DNA of 64,000 nt. Origin: UBA1672 sp051967755. Its GTDB lineage: Bacteria > Pseudomonadota > Alphaproteobacteria > Micavibrionales > Micavibrionaceae. Position numbers and translations under genes: made by a program. Positions within the stretch are counted from its first letter, which is position 1. Each line of letters starts with the position of its first letter. Below are positions 53,000-61,415 of this stretch, piece after piece. The notes below the pieces were generated by a model. It was not told the origin of the DNA. It did no database searches and saw nothing but the letters and a program-made list of their open reading frames with translations. The stretch covers positions 434,001-498,000 of the forward strand of contig JBQDYD010000002.1 of NCBI GenBank assembly GCA_051967755.1, written 5' to 3'.

Positions 53000-53488
53000 A
53001 TGACTGATAAACCAAAGCTTACTGCGATATGCAGTGAGGGTAAAAATAATGCCCAATCCATGCAGGAATTTTATGACCAAATCACCATTGATGTGCTGGC
53101 GCGCACATTATGGGGCGAAGCGCGCGGGGAGGGCACAGACGGGATGCAGGCGGTGGCCAATGTGGTTCAAAATCGCGTTGTAGTGGCCGAGAAGCGCGGG
53201 AAATTCTGGTGGGGGAATAACATCATTCAGGTCTGCCAAAAGCCGTATCAATTTTCGTGCTGGAACAGGTCTGATCCGAATTTCCGCAAATTACAGAGCG
53301 TCGGCGAAGAGGATGTGTATTTCGCAACCGCCCTCAGGCTGGCGCGGCGCGCGGTGATTGGCGCGCTTACGGATATCACAAACGGCGCAACCCATTACCA
53401 CGCCGATACAATCACCCCATATTGGGCACGCGGCAAAGACCCGTGCGCAGTTGTGGGACGGCATATTTTTTACATTTTGGCGGAATAG
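53000..53488 (+). CDS. Cell-wall hydrolase (SleB/CwlJ type), probable endolysin
   Basis: 162 residues with the Hydrolase_2 fold: LARTLWGEARGEGTDGMQAVANVVQNRV (catalytic Glu in WGEARGE), CQKPYQFSCWN and THYHADTITPYWA. The family cleaves peptidoglycan glycan strands. No signal peptide, so release must depend on the adjacent holin. AAGGAG precedes ATG. Confidence 0.9.
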   Translation: MTDKPKLTAICSEGKNNAQSMQEFYDQITIDVLARTLWGEARGEGTDGMQAVANVVQNRVVVAEKRGKFWWGNNIIQVCQKPYQFSCWNRSDPNFRKLQSVGEEDVYFATALRLARRAVIGALTDITNGATHYHADTITPYWARGKDPCAVVGRHIFYILAE

Positions 53489-53494
53489 GAGGCC

Positions 53495-54028
53495 ATGATG
53501 ATTTCAAGTTTACTCGCAAATATAGGCTTGCCTGTGTTGGTGGCGATTGTCGGCGGCGCGCTGGGGGCGATTGATAACCCTGTGGCCAAAACCGCATCCA
53601 AAGCTTTGGAAAAGGTTGATGAGGCCCTAAAAGCAGGGCAAATCACGCCCGAGCAATTAGAAGAAGCCAACCGCCATACTGAAAAAATGGCGGAGATGGA
53701 GATGGAAAATTATCAGGTCACCTTATCGGAGATTAACAAATCTTTGCGCGCGGAGGTGGCCTCCGATGATAAATATGTCCGCCGTATGCGCCCAACATTC
53801 GGGTATCTGATGGCCTTTACATGGGCGGCGCAAATGTTTGGCATTGCATACGTGATTATGTTTGATACCGATAAGGCAGGTGTTGTCATGGCGGCGATGG
53901 GTAACCTTAGTGCGATTTGGGCGGTGGGCTTATCTGTGCTGGGGATATATGTTTACAGACGCAGCGAGGATAAGAAAGCCGCGATGCGCGATGTGATATT
54001 CTGGAATCCTTCCTCTGGAAAAACGTAG
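53495..54028 (+). CDS. Holin-like protein (3-TM phage holin family)
   Basis: 177 residues. An N-terminal hydrophobic stretch (LLANIGLPVLVAIVGGALGAI), a helical middle (EQLEEANRHTEKMAEMEMENY) and two C-terminal membrane helices after VRRMRPTFGYLMAFTW. This is the layout of the 3TM holin family that often follows an endolysin. Starts 7 bases after the endolysin stop. Last gene of the module. Confidence 0.82.
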   Translation: MMISSLLANIGLPVLVAIVGGALGAIDNPVAKTASKALEKVDEALKAGQITPEQLEEANRHTEKMAEMEMENYQVTLSEINKSLRAEVASDDKYVRRMRPTFGYLMAFTWAAQMFGIAYVIMFDTDKAGVVMAAMGNLSAIWAVGLSVLGIYVYRRSEDKKAAMRDVIFWNPSSGKT

Positions 54029-54097
54029 CATTATCGCTTAAACTCTTTGCATCTGCGTAGGTGATTCTAACCGCGTTTTTTCTTAAGGAGTTTACAG

Positions 54098-55540
54098 GTG
54101 AGCAATAAAACCCCAATCACAGTTGCCCGTGGCGATGGTATCGGCCCCGAAATTATGGATGCAACATTGAACATTCTTGAGGCCGCCGGTGCGCGCCTTG
54201 ATATCGAGGAAATCGAAATCGGTGAGGCGGTTTATAAGCGCGGCATCCTAACGGGGATTGAGGATAGCGCGTGGGATTCTTTACGCCGTACGAAAGTTTT
54301 TCTGAAGGCACCGATTACAACGCCGCAGGGCGGGGGCTTTAAATCCCTGAATGTGACAGTGCGGAAGAGCCTTGGGTTATTTGCCAATGTGCGCCCATGC
54401 GTATCGTACCACCCCTATGTTGATACAAATTTCCCAGATATGGATATGGTGATTATTCGTGAAAACGAAGAAGACCTCTATGCAGGGATTGAGCACCGCC
54501 AAACGCAGGATGTTGTGCAATCCCTTAAGCTCATTTCCCGCCCGGGATCAGAGAAAATTATCCGCTTTGCGTTTGAATATGCGCGTGCAAACGGCCGTAA
54601 AAAAGTCACCTGTATGGCCAAAGATAATATCATGAAAATGGCCGATGGCTTGTTCCACCGCACGTTTGATGAGATCGGGCAGGATTACCCCGACATTGAA
54701 AAAGATTTTTATATTATTGATATCGGTACCGCGCGCATTGCCGCCCGTCCGAATGATTTTGATGTGGTTGTCACCGAAAACCTGTACGGGGATATTATTT
54801 CCGATGTCGCGGTTGAAATTACAGGCTCTGTCGGTTTGGGCGGGTCTTGTAATATCGGAACGGATTTCGGAATGTTTGAGGCCGTGCACGGCTCTGCGCC
54901 TGATATTTCGGGTCTGGGGATTGCCAACCCGTCGGGTTTGTTGCTTGGCTCTGTTTTGATGCTGAACTATATCGGGCAAAATGATATTGCGGCAAAAGTG
55001 CATAATGCGTGGTTTAAAACCATGGAAGACGGCATTCATACGGGCGATATCTATGATGAGAAACTAAGCCGACTATGTGTGAAAACGGATGCCTTTGCCA
55101 AGGCCGTGATTGAGCGTTTGGGGCAAAAGCCTGAGAATTTCAAGGTTGTTGATTACGGCGAAGGCGGCGGTAAAGGGTTGAGCTTGCCCCCGCTAAAACC
55201 GCAAGTGCCACAGGAAAAAGAGTTGGTCGGTGTTGATGTCTTTATCGATTGGGATGAGGGCACAGCCGATGAATTGGCGGCAATTGTTGAAACATCTGTG
55301 TCGGATGGTTTAAAATTAAAGACTATAGCAAACCGTGGCGTTAAAGTTTGGCCTGAGGGGCATCCCGATACTTTTTGTTCTGATCATTGGTGTCTGCGCT
55401 TTATCGGCCATAGCGTGTCGAATGATACTGTACTCATGCAATTGAAATCCTTGCATGATTCGGGGATTGAGTTTATAAAAGCGGAGAACTTATACAGTTT
55501 TGACGGGGAGCGCGGCTATACTCTTGCACAAGGAGAGTAA
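54098..55540 (+). CDS. icd: Isocitrate dehydrogenase, alphaproteobacterial long type
   Basis: Oxidative decarboxylation of isocitrate to 2-oxoglutarate in the TCA cycle. 480 residues from GTG 54098 (AAGGAG ahead). Core motifs: ARGDGIGPEIM, KSLGLFANVRPC, VIIRENEEDLYAGIEHR, EAVHGSAPDISGLGIANP. After about residue 350 a C-terminal domain (VDVFIDWDEGTADELAAIV) follows, as in the Thermus-like/alphaproteobacterial form. NAD or NADP preference cannot be settled here. Confidence 0.93.
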   Translation: MSNKTPITVARGDGIGPEIMDATLNILEAAGARLDIEEIEIGEAVYKRGILTGIEDSAWDSLRRTKVFLKAPITTPQGGGFKSLNVTVRKSLGLFANVRPCVSYHPYVDTNFPDMDMVIIRENEEDLYAGIEHRQTQDVVQSLKLISRPGSEKIIRFAFEYARANGRKKVTCMAKDNIMKMADGLFHRTFDEIGQDYPDIEKDFYIIDIGTARIAARPNDFDVVVTENLYGDIISDVAVEITGSVGLGGSCNIGTDFGMFEAVHGSAPDISGLGIANPSGLLLGSVLMLNYIGQNDIAAKVHNAWFKTMEDGIHTGDIYDEKLSRLCVKTDAFAKAVIERLGQKPENFKVVDYGEGGGKGLSLPPLKPQVPQEKELVGVDVFIDWDEGTADELAAIVETSVSDGLKLKTIANRGVKVWPEGHPDTFCSDHWCLRFIGHSVSNDTVLMQLKSLHDSGIEFIKAENLYSFDGERGYTLAQGE

Positions 55541-55591
55541 GCGGGGTAAAATATTGCTTTTACTGGGTAATCTCGTAATTAGGAGTGTGAA

Positions 55592-56335
55592 TTGAGCAAC
55601 AGGTTGACTATTTTTTTACTAGCCGTGATTTTTTGTGTCGGTTCGCAAAATGGTGTTGCCTACGCTGCTAATGCGCCGGTGTTTAACTCTGATTCTGCAT
55701 ATGCAGAGGTCTTTGAACCGAGAATGACAAATACATCGGTTATAATTGATGCTGATGATATTCCTCCGATTGAGCCTAATATTTCAACGACACGCTTTTT
55801 AAAATATCCACCTGTCAGTAGTTTGGGGGAGCGTGTAGACAGGTTGGTTTACGGTATTACGACTGATATCCAGCCGGAATATGATCACTTTGGCTATGAA
55901 ATTCGTCGTTATATGACGGATGTCGGGAATGTAAAAATTTTCGAAGGGCCGGAATTTTTGGTGAAGCAAATTAAGAATGTTCGCAAAGCGCGTGTGATTG
56001 CCGAATATTGGAAGAACCATATCAATAAAGAGGTTCTTGAAATTCAGGAAATCATGGATGTTGATTCCAGTCTGGATTTGCGTGTGCGTACCGCTTTTAA
56101 GCAAAATAAGATTGCAGCACAAACATTCATGATCATTTTAAAGGCATGGATTGATGCAAATGAACGTATCTTGTTGTCAATTCATAAGAACCCCAGTTTA
56201 TATGAGGTTGAATATCCTGAGGTGCTTATTGTGCTTCCGACAAAGCGTACGGAATTCTATAACCTTTACGCGACGAAGCAGGCCAAGCTAAAAGATATTC
56301 AACAATATCAGCCATTCGCATTGATGGTGTATTGA
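55592..56335 (+). CDS. Secreted hypothetical protein
   Basis: 247 residues from TTG 55592, supported by TTAGGAGTGTGAA ahead. Signal peptide (FLLAVIFCVGSQNGVAYA, cleavage near 25-26). The mature part is helical in the second half (KQIKNVRKARVIAEYWKNHINKEVLEIQEIMD). No family recognised. It stands alone between icd and the folD-yggT minus-strand pair. Confidence 0.7.
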   Translation: MSNRLTIFLLAVIFCVGSQNGVAYAANAPVFNSDSAYAEVFEPRMTNTSVIIDADDIPPIEPNISTTRFLKYPPVSSLGERVDRLVYGITTDIQPEYDHFGYEIRRYMTDVGNVKIFEGPEFLVKQIKNVRKARVIAEYWKNHINKEVLEIQEIMDVDSSLDLRVRTAFKQNKIAAQTFMIILKAWIDANERILLSIHKNPSLYEVEYPEVLIVLPTKRTEFYNLYATKQAKLKDIQQYQPFALMVY

Positions 56336-56374
56336 GAATAAAAGCCCGGCTTAAAGAATAAGTTTTAAAGGATA

Positions 56375-57214
56375 TTAGCTGCCGAATTTTGTGGCAGCTT
56401 TTATTGTATTGGCAAGCAGGCATGCGATTGTCATTGGGCCCACACCGCCGGGCACAGGGGTGATTGCCCCGGCAACGTCAGCGGCGGCTTCAAAATCCAC
56501 ATCACCGCATAATTTGCCGTTTTCCATGCGGTTAATACCCACATCAATGACGCATGCGCCGGGTTTGATCCAGTCGGCCTTGACCATTTTCTCACGCCCG
56601 ACCGCAGCAATCAGAATATCCGCTTGCTTACAAATGTCTTCCAGATTTTTGGTTCTGGAATGCGCCATTGTGACAGTGCAGTTTTCTTTTAGTAATAACT
56701 GAGCCATAGGTTTGCCGAATAATAGGGATCGGCCGATCACAACGGCGTTTAATCCCGTCAGATCAGGAATTACGGATTTAATTAAAATCAGGCTGCCCTC
56801 AGGGGTGCAAGGGACAAGCCCGTCCAAGCCGGCAACCAGTGCGCCGACATTGCGCAAATTTAAACCGTCTACATCTTTTTCCGCCGCAATCAGCTGCACC
56901 AGATAATCACTATCCAGTTGATCGGGCAGGGGAAGTTGAAGCAAAATACCATGCACGGATGCATCCGCGTTTAAGGCCTGAATTGTCTTTTCAACCTCTT
57001 CGTTGGTTGTATCTTGCGGCAGACGTCGTTCAATACTGTTGATGCCGACTTTTTCACATGCTTTGATTTTGTTACGCACATAGACATGAGATGCAGGGTC
57101 ATCCCCAACAAGGATAACAGCCAATCCCGGTTTTACATCCATAGCAGCCACTTTTTCTGCGATTGAGTCTTTTAAGTCTGCTGCTACGGCTTTGCCGTCA
57201 ATAATTTGTGCCAT
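56375..57214 (-). CDS. folD: Methylenetetrahydrofolate dehydrogenase/cyclohydrolase FolD
   Basis: Bifunctional enzyme of one-carbon metabolism. Start taken at ATG 57214 (MAQIIDGKAVAADL) because it matches the family; ATG 57241 would add nine residues. Motifs: SHVYVRNKIKACEKVGI (catalytic Lys), ILLQLPLPDQLD, VVIGRSLLFGKPMAQLL and ITPVPGGVGPMTIACLLANT. Downstream of the yggT gene. Confidence 0.95.
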   Translation of the reverse strand: MAQIIDGKAVAADLKDSIAEKVAAMDVKPGLAVILVGDDPASHVYVRNKIKACEKVGINSIERRLPQDTTNEEVEKTIQALNADASVHGILLQLPLPDQLDSDYLVQLIAAEKDVDGLNLRNVGALVAGLDGLVPCTPEGSLILIKSVIPDLTGLNAVVIGRSLLFGKPMAQLLLKENCTVTMAHSRTKNLEDICKQADILIAAVGREKMVKADWIKPGACVIDVGINRMENGKLCGDVDFEAAADVAGAITPVPGGVGPMTIACLLANTIKAATKFGS

Positions 57215-57253
57215 GTGTTTTTGTTCTTTCTGGTTAAGCATGTTCAGGCGCCT

Positions 57254-57535
57254 CTAAAAAAATATTGAAGCTGTTAGTCTTATTAAAATACCACCTATAA
57301 GTTGAACACCGATCAACGCCACCAAAGGGGTCAGATCAATTCCGCCGATAGGAGGGACAAATTTTCTGATCGGTTTATACAGTGGATCTGTAATTTTTTT
57401 CAACTGTGACGTTAGGTTTTTTGCCGCTTCGTTATCTTTATTGACGATTTCAAAAGCAATAAGCCAACTCATTGCGACATCAAGAACGATGACGATACAG
57501 ACTAGTTGAACGATAACTCCGATAATAAATGCCAT
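57254..57535 (-). CDS. YggT family membrane protein
   Basis: 93 residues with two hydrophobic segments (IIGVIVQLVCIVIVLDVAMSWLIAF and IDLTPLVALIGVQLIGGILI) and the conserved loop ITDPLYKPIRKFVPPIGGIDLTPL of the YGGT family. Roles proposed for the family include osmotic adaptation and division-related functions. It is upstream of folD on the same strand. Confidence 0.9.
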   Translation of the reverse strand: MAFIIGVIVQLVCIVIVLDVAMSWLIAFEIVNKDNEAAKNLTSQLKKITDPLYKPIRKFVPPIGGIDLTPLVALIGVQLIGGILIRLTASIFF

Positions 57536-57692
57536 TTTAAATCCTGTTTATTTTAGATTGTCTTTCATCGTTATATCGGTTTTAGTTCTATAGGAAAAGC
57601 CCTGTAATGAACTGCGCGGCGAAATCTGTGTGTGTCTTAAGTGAACATTTACTTTCTTCATAGTATCCTAAAGGTGAGCAAAGGAAGGTTAT

Positions 57693-58403
57693 ATGCTTGG
57701 TTTAGATCCGTTAACGATCCCCTCAATGATTATTTTGGCGGCTTCTCAAGGCTGTCCAAAGCATGAACCGACCAAAATTAACATCGTGCCGCAAACTGAA
57801 AAGGTGGAGTACGATTACAGCCAAACCTTAAAACAGATCCAGCAATATAGTACGGATACCGTTGATCCGTATGGGTTTCACGGTCAGACAATTACACAAG
57901 GATTTATGAACGGGCAGATTGAACTGCGTCATAAAATTCGTTTTGGTCAGGTGAAAAACCCGAAATTTAATATTGCGTGTATTTGGTATAACGACATCAC
58001 CGTTGAAATTAAGATTGACCCGACCATCGTGATCGCGCGTGAGCTATATCAGGATCGTTGCATGCGTAATGCCATTTTAGGCCATGAACTGAAGCATGTG
58101 CGTGTTGATCGTGAAATCGTCAATAAATATGCGAAAAGCATGGGGCGTAAATTATATGATGCCCTGAAATCGCGTGGATTTGAGGCAGGGCCGATTTCAT
58201 TGGAGCGCATCAACGAAGTGAGCCTGAAGATGCAAACGGTTGTAAAGCAGATATTAGAGCTTGAATATAAGAAAATGGGTATTGAGCGTGAAGAGCGCCA
58301 GCGTGCGGTTGATTCGTTGGAAGAATATAATTCGGTTGATGCAAAATGCCCGTCTTTCCAAAAGCGTAAGCAACAACTCTATAGCACGCTACTTGGGCGT
58401 TGA
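57693..58403 (+). CDS. Hypothetical protein with HExxH-type metalloprotease motif
   Basis: 236 residues. AAAGGAAGG ahead of ATG. The motif ILGHELKHVRVD (about residue 128) contains HELKH, the zincin HExxH pattern. A hydrophobic start (LTIPSMIILAASQGC) may be a signal, without a clean lipobox. The family is not recognised. A zinc protease is inferred from the motif only. Its last bases overlap the convergent TPR gene (58389). Confidence 0.65.
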   Translation: MLGLDPLTIPSMIILAASQGCPKHEPTKINIVPQTEKVEYDYSQTLKQIQQYSTDTVDPYGFHGQTITQGFMNGQIELRHKIRFGQVKNPKFNIACIWYNDITVEIKIDPTIVIARELYQDRCMRNAILGHELKHVRVDREIVNKYAKSMGRKLYDALKSRGFEAGPISLERINEVSLKMQTVVKQILELEYKKMGIEREERQRAVDSLEEYNSVDAKCPSFQKRKQQLYSTLLGR

Positions 58404-59006
58404 GGGTGCGTCAGGGGGGATGCTTCCTTCCTCATCCTCATCTTCCTCTTCTTCTAAAGATTTTTCCTTTTCAGCCTGCATGCCTTCAATTTTTTCAATG
58501 AAAACTTCAATATCCGGAAGGAAGGGCGCGTCTTCGGGCGCGACGGCAGAGGCATAGAGCAATGATTTTACTGCGCGCTCATGCAGGCCTTGTTCGGCAA
58601 ACAGTAACCCCTTTGCCATATGCGCAGTTGCCAGATTAAGGGCGAAATCTCGGTTCATCGGGTCTTTTGACATGGCATCATTAAGCAGTGTAATCGCCGC
58701 GTCAAAACGCTCGGTTGAAATTTGCAGACCTGCCAATTCTAAAATTAAATTCGGGTCATTCGGGCGCACGGCAAGCTGGTCGTTTATGCTTTGTGCTTGC
58801 TTTATATACGGGTCTTCTTTCTTTGTGGCGGTATAGGCAAACGGCATGGGCAAATCACGCGAAACCATTAATAAAAGCCCAAGCGAGCATGCAGGAATAA
58901 ACAGGGTTAGAAAATAAACGCTTTTCGGGTGCTGCTCTCGAATAGGGGCTGTGACATAGAGTGTCGCAATGCCGGCGATAATTGCGCAAATGATAAAGCC
59001 TGTCAT
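58389..59006 (-). CDS. TPR protein, CcmI-like
   Basis: 205 residues. Two membrane helices at the start (ICAIIAGIATLYV, YFLTLFIPACSLGLLLMV), then TPR repeats (DPNLILELAGLQISTERFDAAITLLNDAM) and an acidic Glu/Asp-rich tail. This is the layout of the CcmI/CycH protein of cytochrome c maturation. Its start overlaps the dsbE/ccmG gene by 4 bases, which supports the assignment. No other ccm genes are in the window. Confidence 0.75.
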   Translation of the reverse strand: MTGFIICAIIAGIATLYVTAPIREQHPKSVYFLTLFIPACSLGLLLMVSRDLPMPFAYTATKKEDPYIKQAQSINDQLAVRPNDPNLILELAGLQISTERFDAAITLLNDAMSKDPMNRDFALNLATAHMAKGLLFAEQGLHERAVKSLLYASAVAPEDAPFLPDIEVFIEKIEGMQAEKEKSLEEEEDEDEEGSIPPDAPSTPK

Positions 59007-59569
59007 GATTGTTCGCCCTGTTGTTGCGTTTCTTTTATGGCTTTTAATGCAGGGATGATTTTTTCGGTTAGATCCTTTTCCCGAATGGGGCCTTTATGGT
59101 GGTATCGGATTTTACCTGATGAATCGAGAAAGAAGCTCTCCGGTGTGCCGCGAATGCGCCAACCCGCTGCCGCGTATCCTTTATCATCTAAGGCAATATG
59201 TGTGTATGGGTTGCCGCGCTTGGTCATGTATCTGTTAATGTCTGTCGGTTTGTCCTTATAGGCGATACCGATAATGTCAATATCGTGGTCTTTTGACAGC
59301 GCATCGATTTGTTTTTGTTCTAAAACGCATGTGGTGCACCATGACGCAAAGAAATTAACCATCAGAATGTCATTATCAGAGAGCTCTGCCAGGTTGTCTG
59401 AGGAAATGCGTTTCTTTCCCGGGCTGAAAAAGCTCATTTCCTCCAGATCAAAATAAGGGACAGGGGCCTCTATCAGGTTTACGGTGTTTTTTTCTATGGT
59501 GGTTTTAACCTGTAAATAAAGCAGCGCGCACAAGGTTAATATGGGGATAAGGATGATAATTCTGCTCAT
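59003..59569 (-). CDS. Thiol:disulfide oxidoreductase of DsbE/CcmG type
   Basis: 188 residues from ATG 59569; the frame is open further upstream but that part overlaps another gene. A signal anchor (IIILIPILTLCALLYLQV), then a thioredoxin fold with VNFFASWCTTCVLEQ (WCxxC) and YAAAGWRIRGTPESFFLD (the cis-Pro and ..GTPE element). CcmG/DsbE proteins reduce apocytochrome c cysteines in the periplasm. The start overlaps the small membrane protein's stop (ATGA). Confidence 0.87.
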   Translation of the reverse strand: MSRIIILIPILTLCALLYLQVKTTIEKNTVNLIEAPVPYFDLEEMSFFSPGKKRISSDNLAELSDNDILMVNFFASWCTTCVLEQKQIDALSKDHDIDIIGIAYKDKPTDINRYMTKRGNPYTHIALDDKGYAAAGWRIRGTPESFFLDSSGKIRYHHKGPIREKDLTEKIIPALKAIKETQQQGEQS

Positions 59570-59724
59570 AGATCCACCATCGATGCCAAAACCATACAGG
59601 CGGATAAAATCAAAAGGGCGGCGACCGCGCTTAGGGTGCGTTTGATCGGTATCCGAAACAACAATGCACTGATGCCGATTACAACGGCCAATATGATGCA
59701 AAAGATACCAATCTGATATGTCAT
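59566..59724 (-). CDS. 52-residue double-helix membrane protein
   Basis: A short frame: MTYQIGIFCIILAVVIGISA and, after RIPIKRTL, a second hydrophobic run ending CMVLASMVDL. The stop TGA overlaps the dsbE start (ATGA). It begins 4 bases after the metB-type stop. Size and place recall CcmD-type heme-export subunits, but those have one helix, so this is only a suggestion. Confidence 0.55.
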   Translation of the reverse strand: MTYQIGIFCIILAVVIGISALLFRIPIKRTLSAVAALLILSACMVLASMVDL

Positions 59725-59728
59725 TTCT

Positions 59729-60886
59729 TTATGCGACCTTTTCTAATGCAGAGTTTAAATCGTCAAAAATATCGTCGATGTGCTCAACGCCGATAGAAAG
59801 GCGGAAGAGCTGATCCGTCACGCCTGCCTTTTCGCGTGCCTCCGGGCCCATAGACACATGTGTCATGGTGGCGGGGTGGTTAATCAGGCTTTCTGTGCCG
59901 CCCAATGATTGCGCAAGGCGAAACACCTCCAGCGCGTCAACAAAGGCCGCCAATTTAGACTTATCGGTTTTGATCTCAAAGCTCATCATTGCGCCGAAGC
60001 CGGCTTGCTGCTTTTTGGCGATCTCATGCCCCGGATGATTGGGCAGGCCGGGATAATAAACCGCGCTGACCAATGGGTGTTCGCTGAGCATTTGCGCGAC
60101 TTTTTCTGCATTTTCCTGCGCGCGGGTTACGCGAAGTTCCAGCGTGCGCATACCGCGCAGCGTCATATAGGCATCAAACGGCGCGCCGATCACACCGAGC
60201 GAGTTCGCCCAGAATTCCAGCTCCGTTAGAATCTCTTCATTATTGGTTGTCACGCATCCGCCGACAATATCGCTGTGGCCGTTGATGAATTTCGTCGTGG
60301 AGTGATAGACAATGTCCGCGCCTAAATCCAGCGGGCTTTGTAACATAGGTGATAGGAACGTGTTATCACATACCGTCATTGCGCCGCATGCTTTTGCGCG
60401 CTCTGCGATCATTGCGATATCGGCGATGCGCATCACCGGGTTTGACGGGCTTTCGATTAATACCATTTTCGGGGCTTCTTCTTTAAACGCATCCTCAACG
60501 GCCTGTTCATCATATTGATCAATGAATTTCAATTTGAAATGCTTCTTTTCTGCAAGGCTGGCCAGCATACGATATGAACGGCCATAGCAATCATACGGCG
60601 CAATCAGTAAGTCCTCAGGATTTAAAAGGTGCACGATCAATGTTAATGCCGCCATCCCTGAGGAGGTTACGCAGGTTCCGATTCCGCCTTCAAGCTCTGT
60701 AATCGCCTCGGCCAGATCATCGCGAGAGGGGTTGCGCGTGCGGGAATATTCATAAGGGGCCTTTTGCTCCAGACCGTCAATTTCAAAGGTCGTCGACATG
60801 TAAATCGGCGGCATCACGGCTTTGTGTGCTTTATCTGTTCCGACAGCCGCCTGAACGACTGATGTGCGTCTACGCTTTGTGGTCAT
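59729..60886 (-). CDS. metB: Cystathionine gamma-synthase/lyase family PLP enzyme
   Basis: 385 residues. Fold type I PLP enzyme of trans-sulfuration (Cys/Met metabolism). TSSGMAALTLIVHLL, the SPSNPVMRIADI loop, VCDNTFLSPMLQSPLDLGADIV and the PLP lysine in YHSTTKFINGHSDIVGG are clear. The substrate (synthase, beta-lyase or gamma-lyase) cannot be settled; metB is the best guess. Ribosome site TGAGG before ATG. Genes for a membrane protein, DsbE/CcmG and TPR follow. Confidence 0.85.
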   Translation of the reverse strand: MTTKRRRTSVVQAAVGTDKAHKAVMPPIYMSTTFEIDGLEQKAPYEYSRTRNPSRDDLAEAITELEGGIGTCVTSSGMAALTLIVHLLNPEDLLIAPYDCYGRSYRMLASLAEKKHFKLKFIDQYDEQAVEDAFKEEAPKMVLIESPSNPVMRIADIAMIAERAKACGAMTVCDNTFLSPMLQSPLDLGADIVYHSTTKFINGHSDIVGGCVTTNNEEILTELEFWANSLGVIGAPFDAYMTLRGMRTLELRVTRAQENAEKVAQMLSEHPLVSAVYYPGLPNHPGHEIAKKQQAGFGAMMSFEIKTDKSKLAAFVDALEVFRLAQSLGGTESLINHPATMTHVSMGPEAREKAGVTDQLFRLSIGVEHIDDIFDDLNSALEKVA

Positions 60887-60921
60887 AATCTGTTACCTCA
60901 TTTATATTCAAGGCCAACACT

Positions 60922-60945
60922 TTATCGCCTTGCGAATCAAAAATC
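60922..60945 (-). other. Hairpin just upstream of metB
   Basis: On the minus strand CAAGGC and GCCTTG pair around a 12-base loop about 35 bases before the metB ATG. It could affect translation. I did not recognise a SAM-type riboswitch. Confidence 0.35.
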
Positions 60946-61013
60946 AGCAAAGAAATTTTTTATGTTTTCAAAACATTCGAATGCCAGAGTATGAAGGATA
61001 CAACGGGTAGGGC

Positions 61014-61047
61014 ATAAAAAAACCGCTGCCTGGTAAGAGCAGCGGTT
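61014..61047 (-). terminator. Strong minus-strand terminator upstream of metB
   Basis: AACCGCTGC and GCAGCGGTT form a perfect 9-base stem with a 9-base loop, followed on the minus strand by seven T. No gene of adequate size ends there, so it may end a leader or small RNA that starts between here and acn, or act as an attenuator of metB. The rest of 60887-61415 holds two mutually exclusive small hairpins near 61107-61124 and the acn upstream region. Confidence 0.75.
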
Positions 61048-61415
61048 CGAATAAAGTAAGTAAGCGAATTGATTTTAAGAGGAAGAGCTTGGAATCTTTT
61101 AATTACAACCTCTTGGAGGTCCTCAAATAATCTAATTATCATTATTGTCGTTAAATGTGGCAAAAAAAAGGAAATATCGTGCGGTTTTGCTGGTATTTTC
61201 TTATGTATTTGATTTTAAATAGTTTTTTGGTGTTGAAAACTCGTTTTTTTTGGATTTTCTCTGTACGTTTTTGTGGCTATGGCCTTGAAAAAACATAATT
61301 TTTACAAAAAACGCCTTTTGTAAATTCTCTGTTAAACTCTTTCAGCATATGATGTACACTCTTTTTGCGGCGCGATAATGCGTCATCACATGTCTAATAC
61401 AAGGGAGTTTACCCT

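Larger units (their letters stand above)
36279..54028 (+). mobile_element. Podovirus-type particle and lysis gene module (prophage remnant or domesticated module)
   Basis: About 17.7 kb between HTH-pyrE and icd. The order portal, scaffold, capsid, tail-tube A, tail-tube B, fibre, large terminase, endolysin, holin follows the late region of T7-like phages. No integrase, excisionase, polymerase, primase, stand-alone repressor or large internal virion protein is seen. Extra genes with their own terminators are interspersed. All structural frames are open. GC content looks higher than the host genes between about 44.5 and 53.5 kb. Boundaries are set by the first and last module genes, not by proven attachment sites. 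Confidence 0.8.

Noticed and set aside
60887..61013. SAM-II type riboswitch in front of metB
   Set aside because: The expected class is common in alphaproteobacteria before met genes, but I cannot align its conserved pseudoknot positions here.
60960..61163. 67-residue minus-strand frame upstream of metB
   Set aside because: It runs through the strong terminator at 61014-61047 and starts from a non-ATG codon without a ribosome site. Likely not coding.
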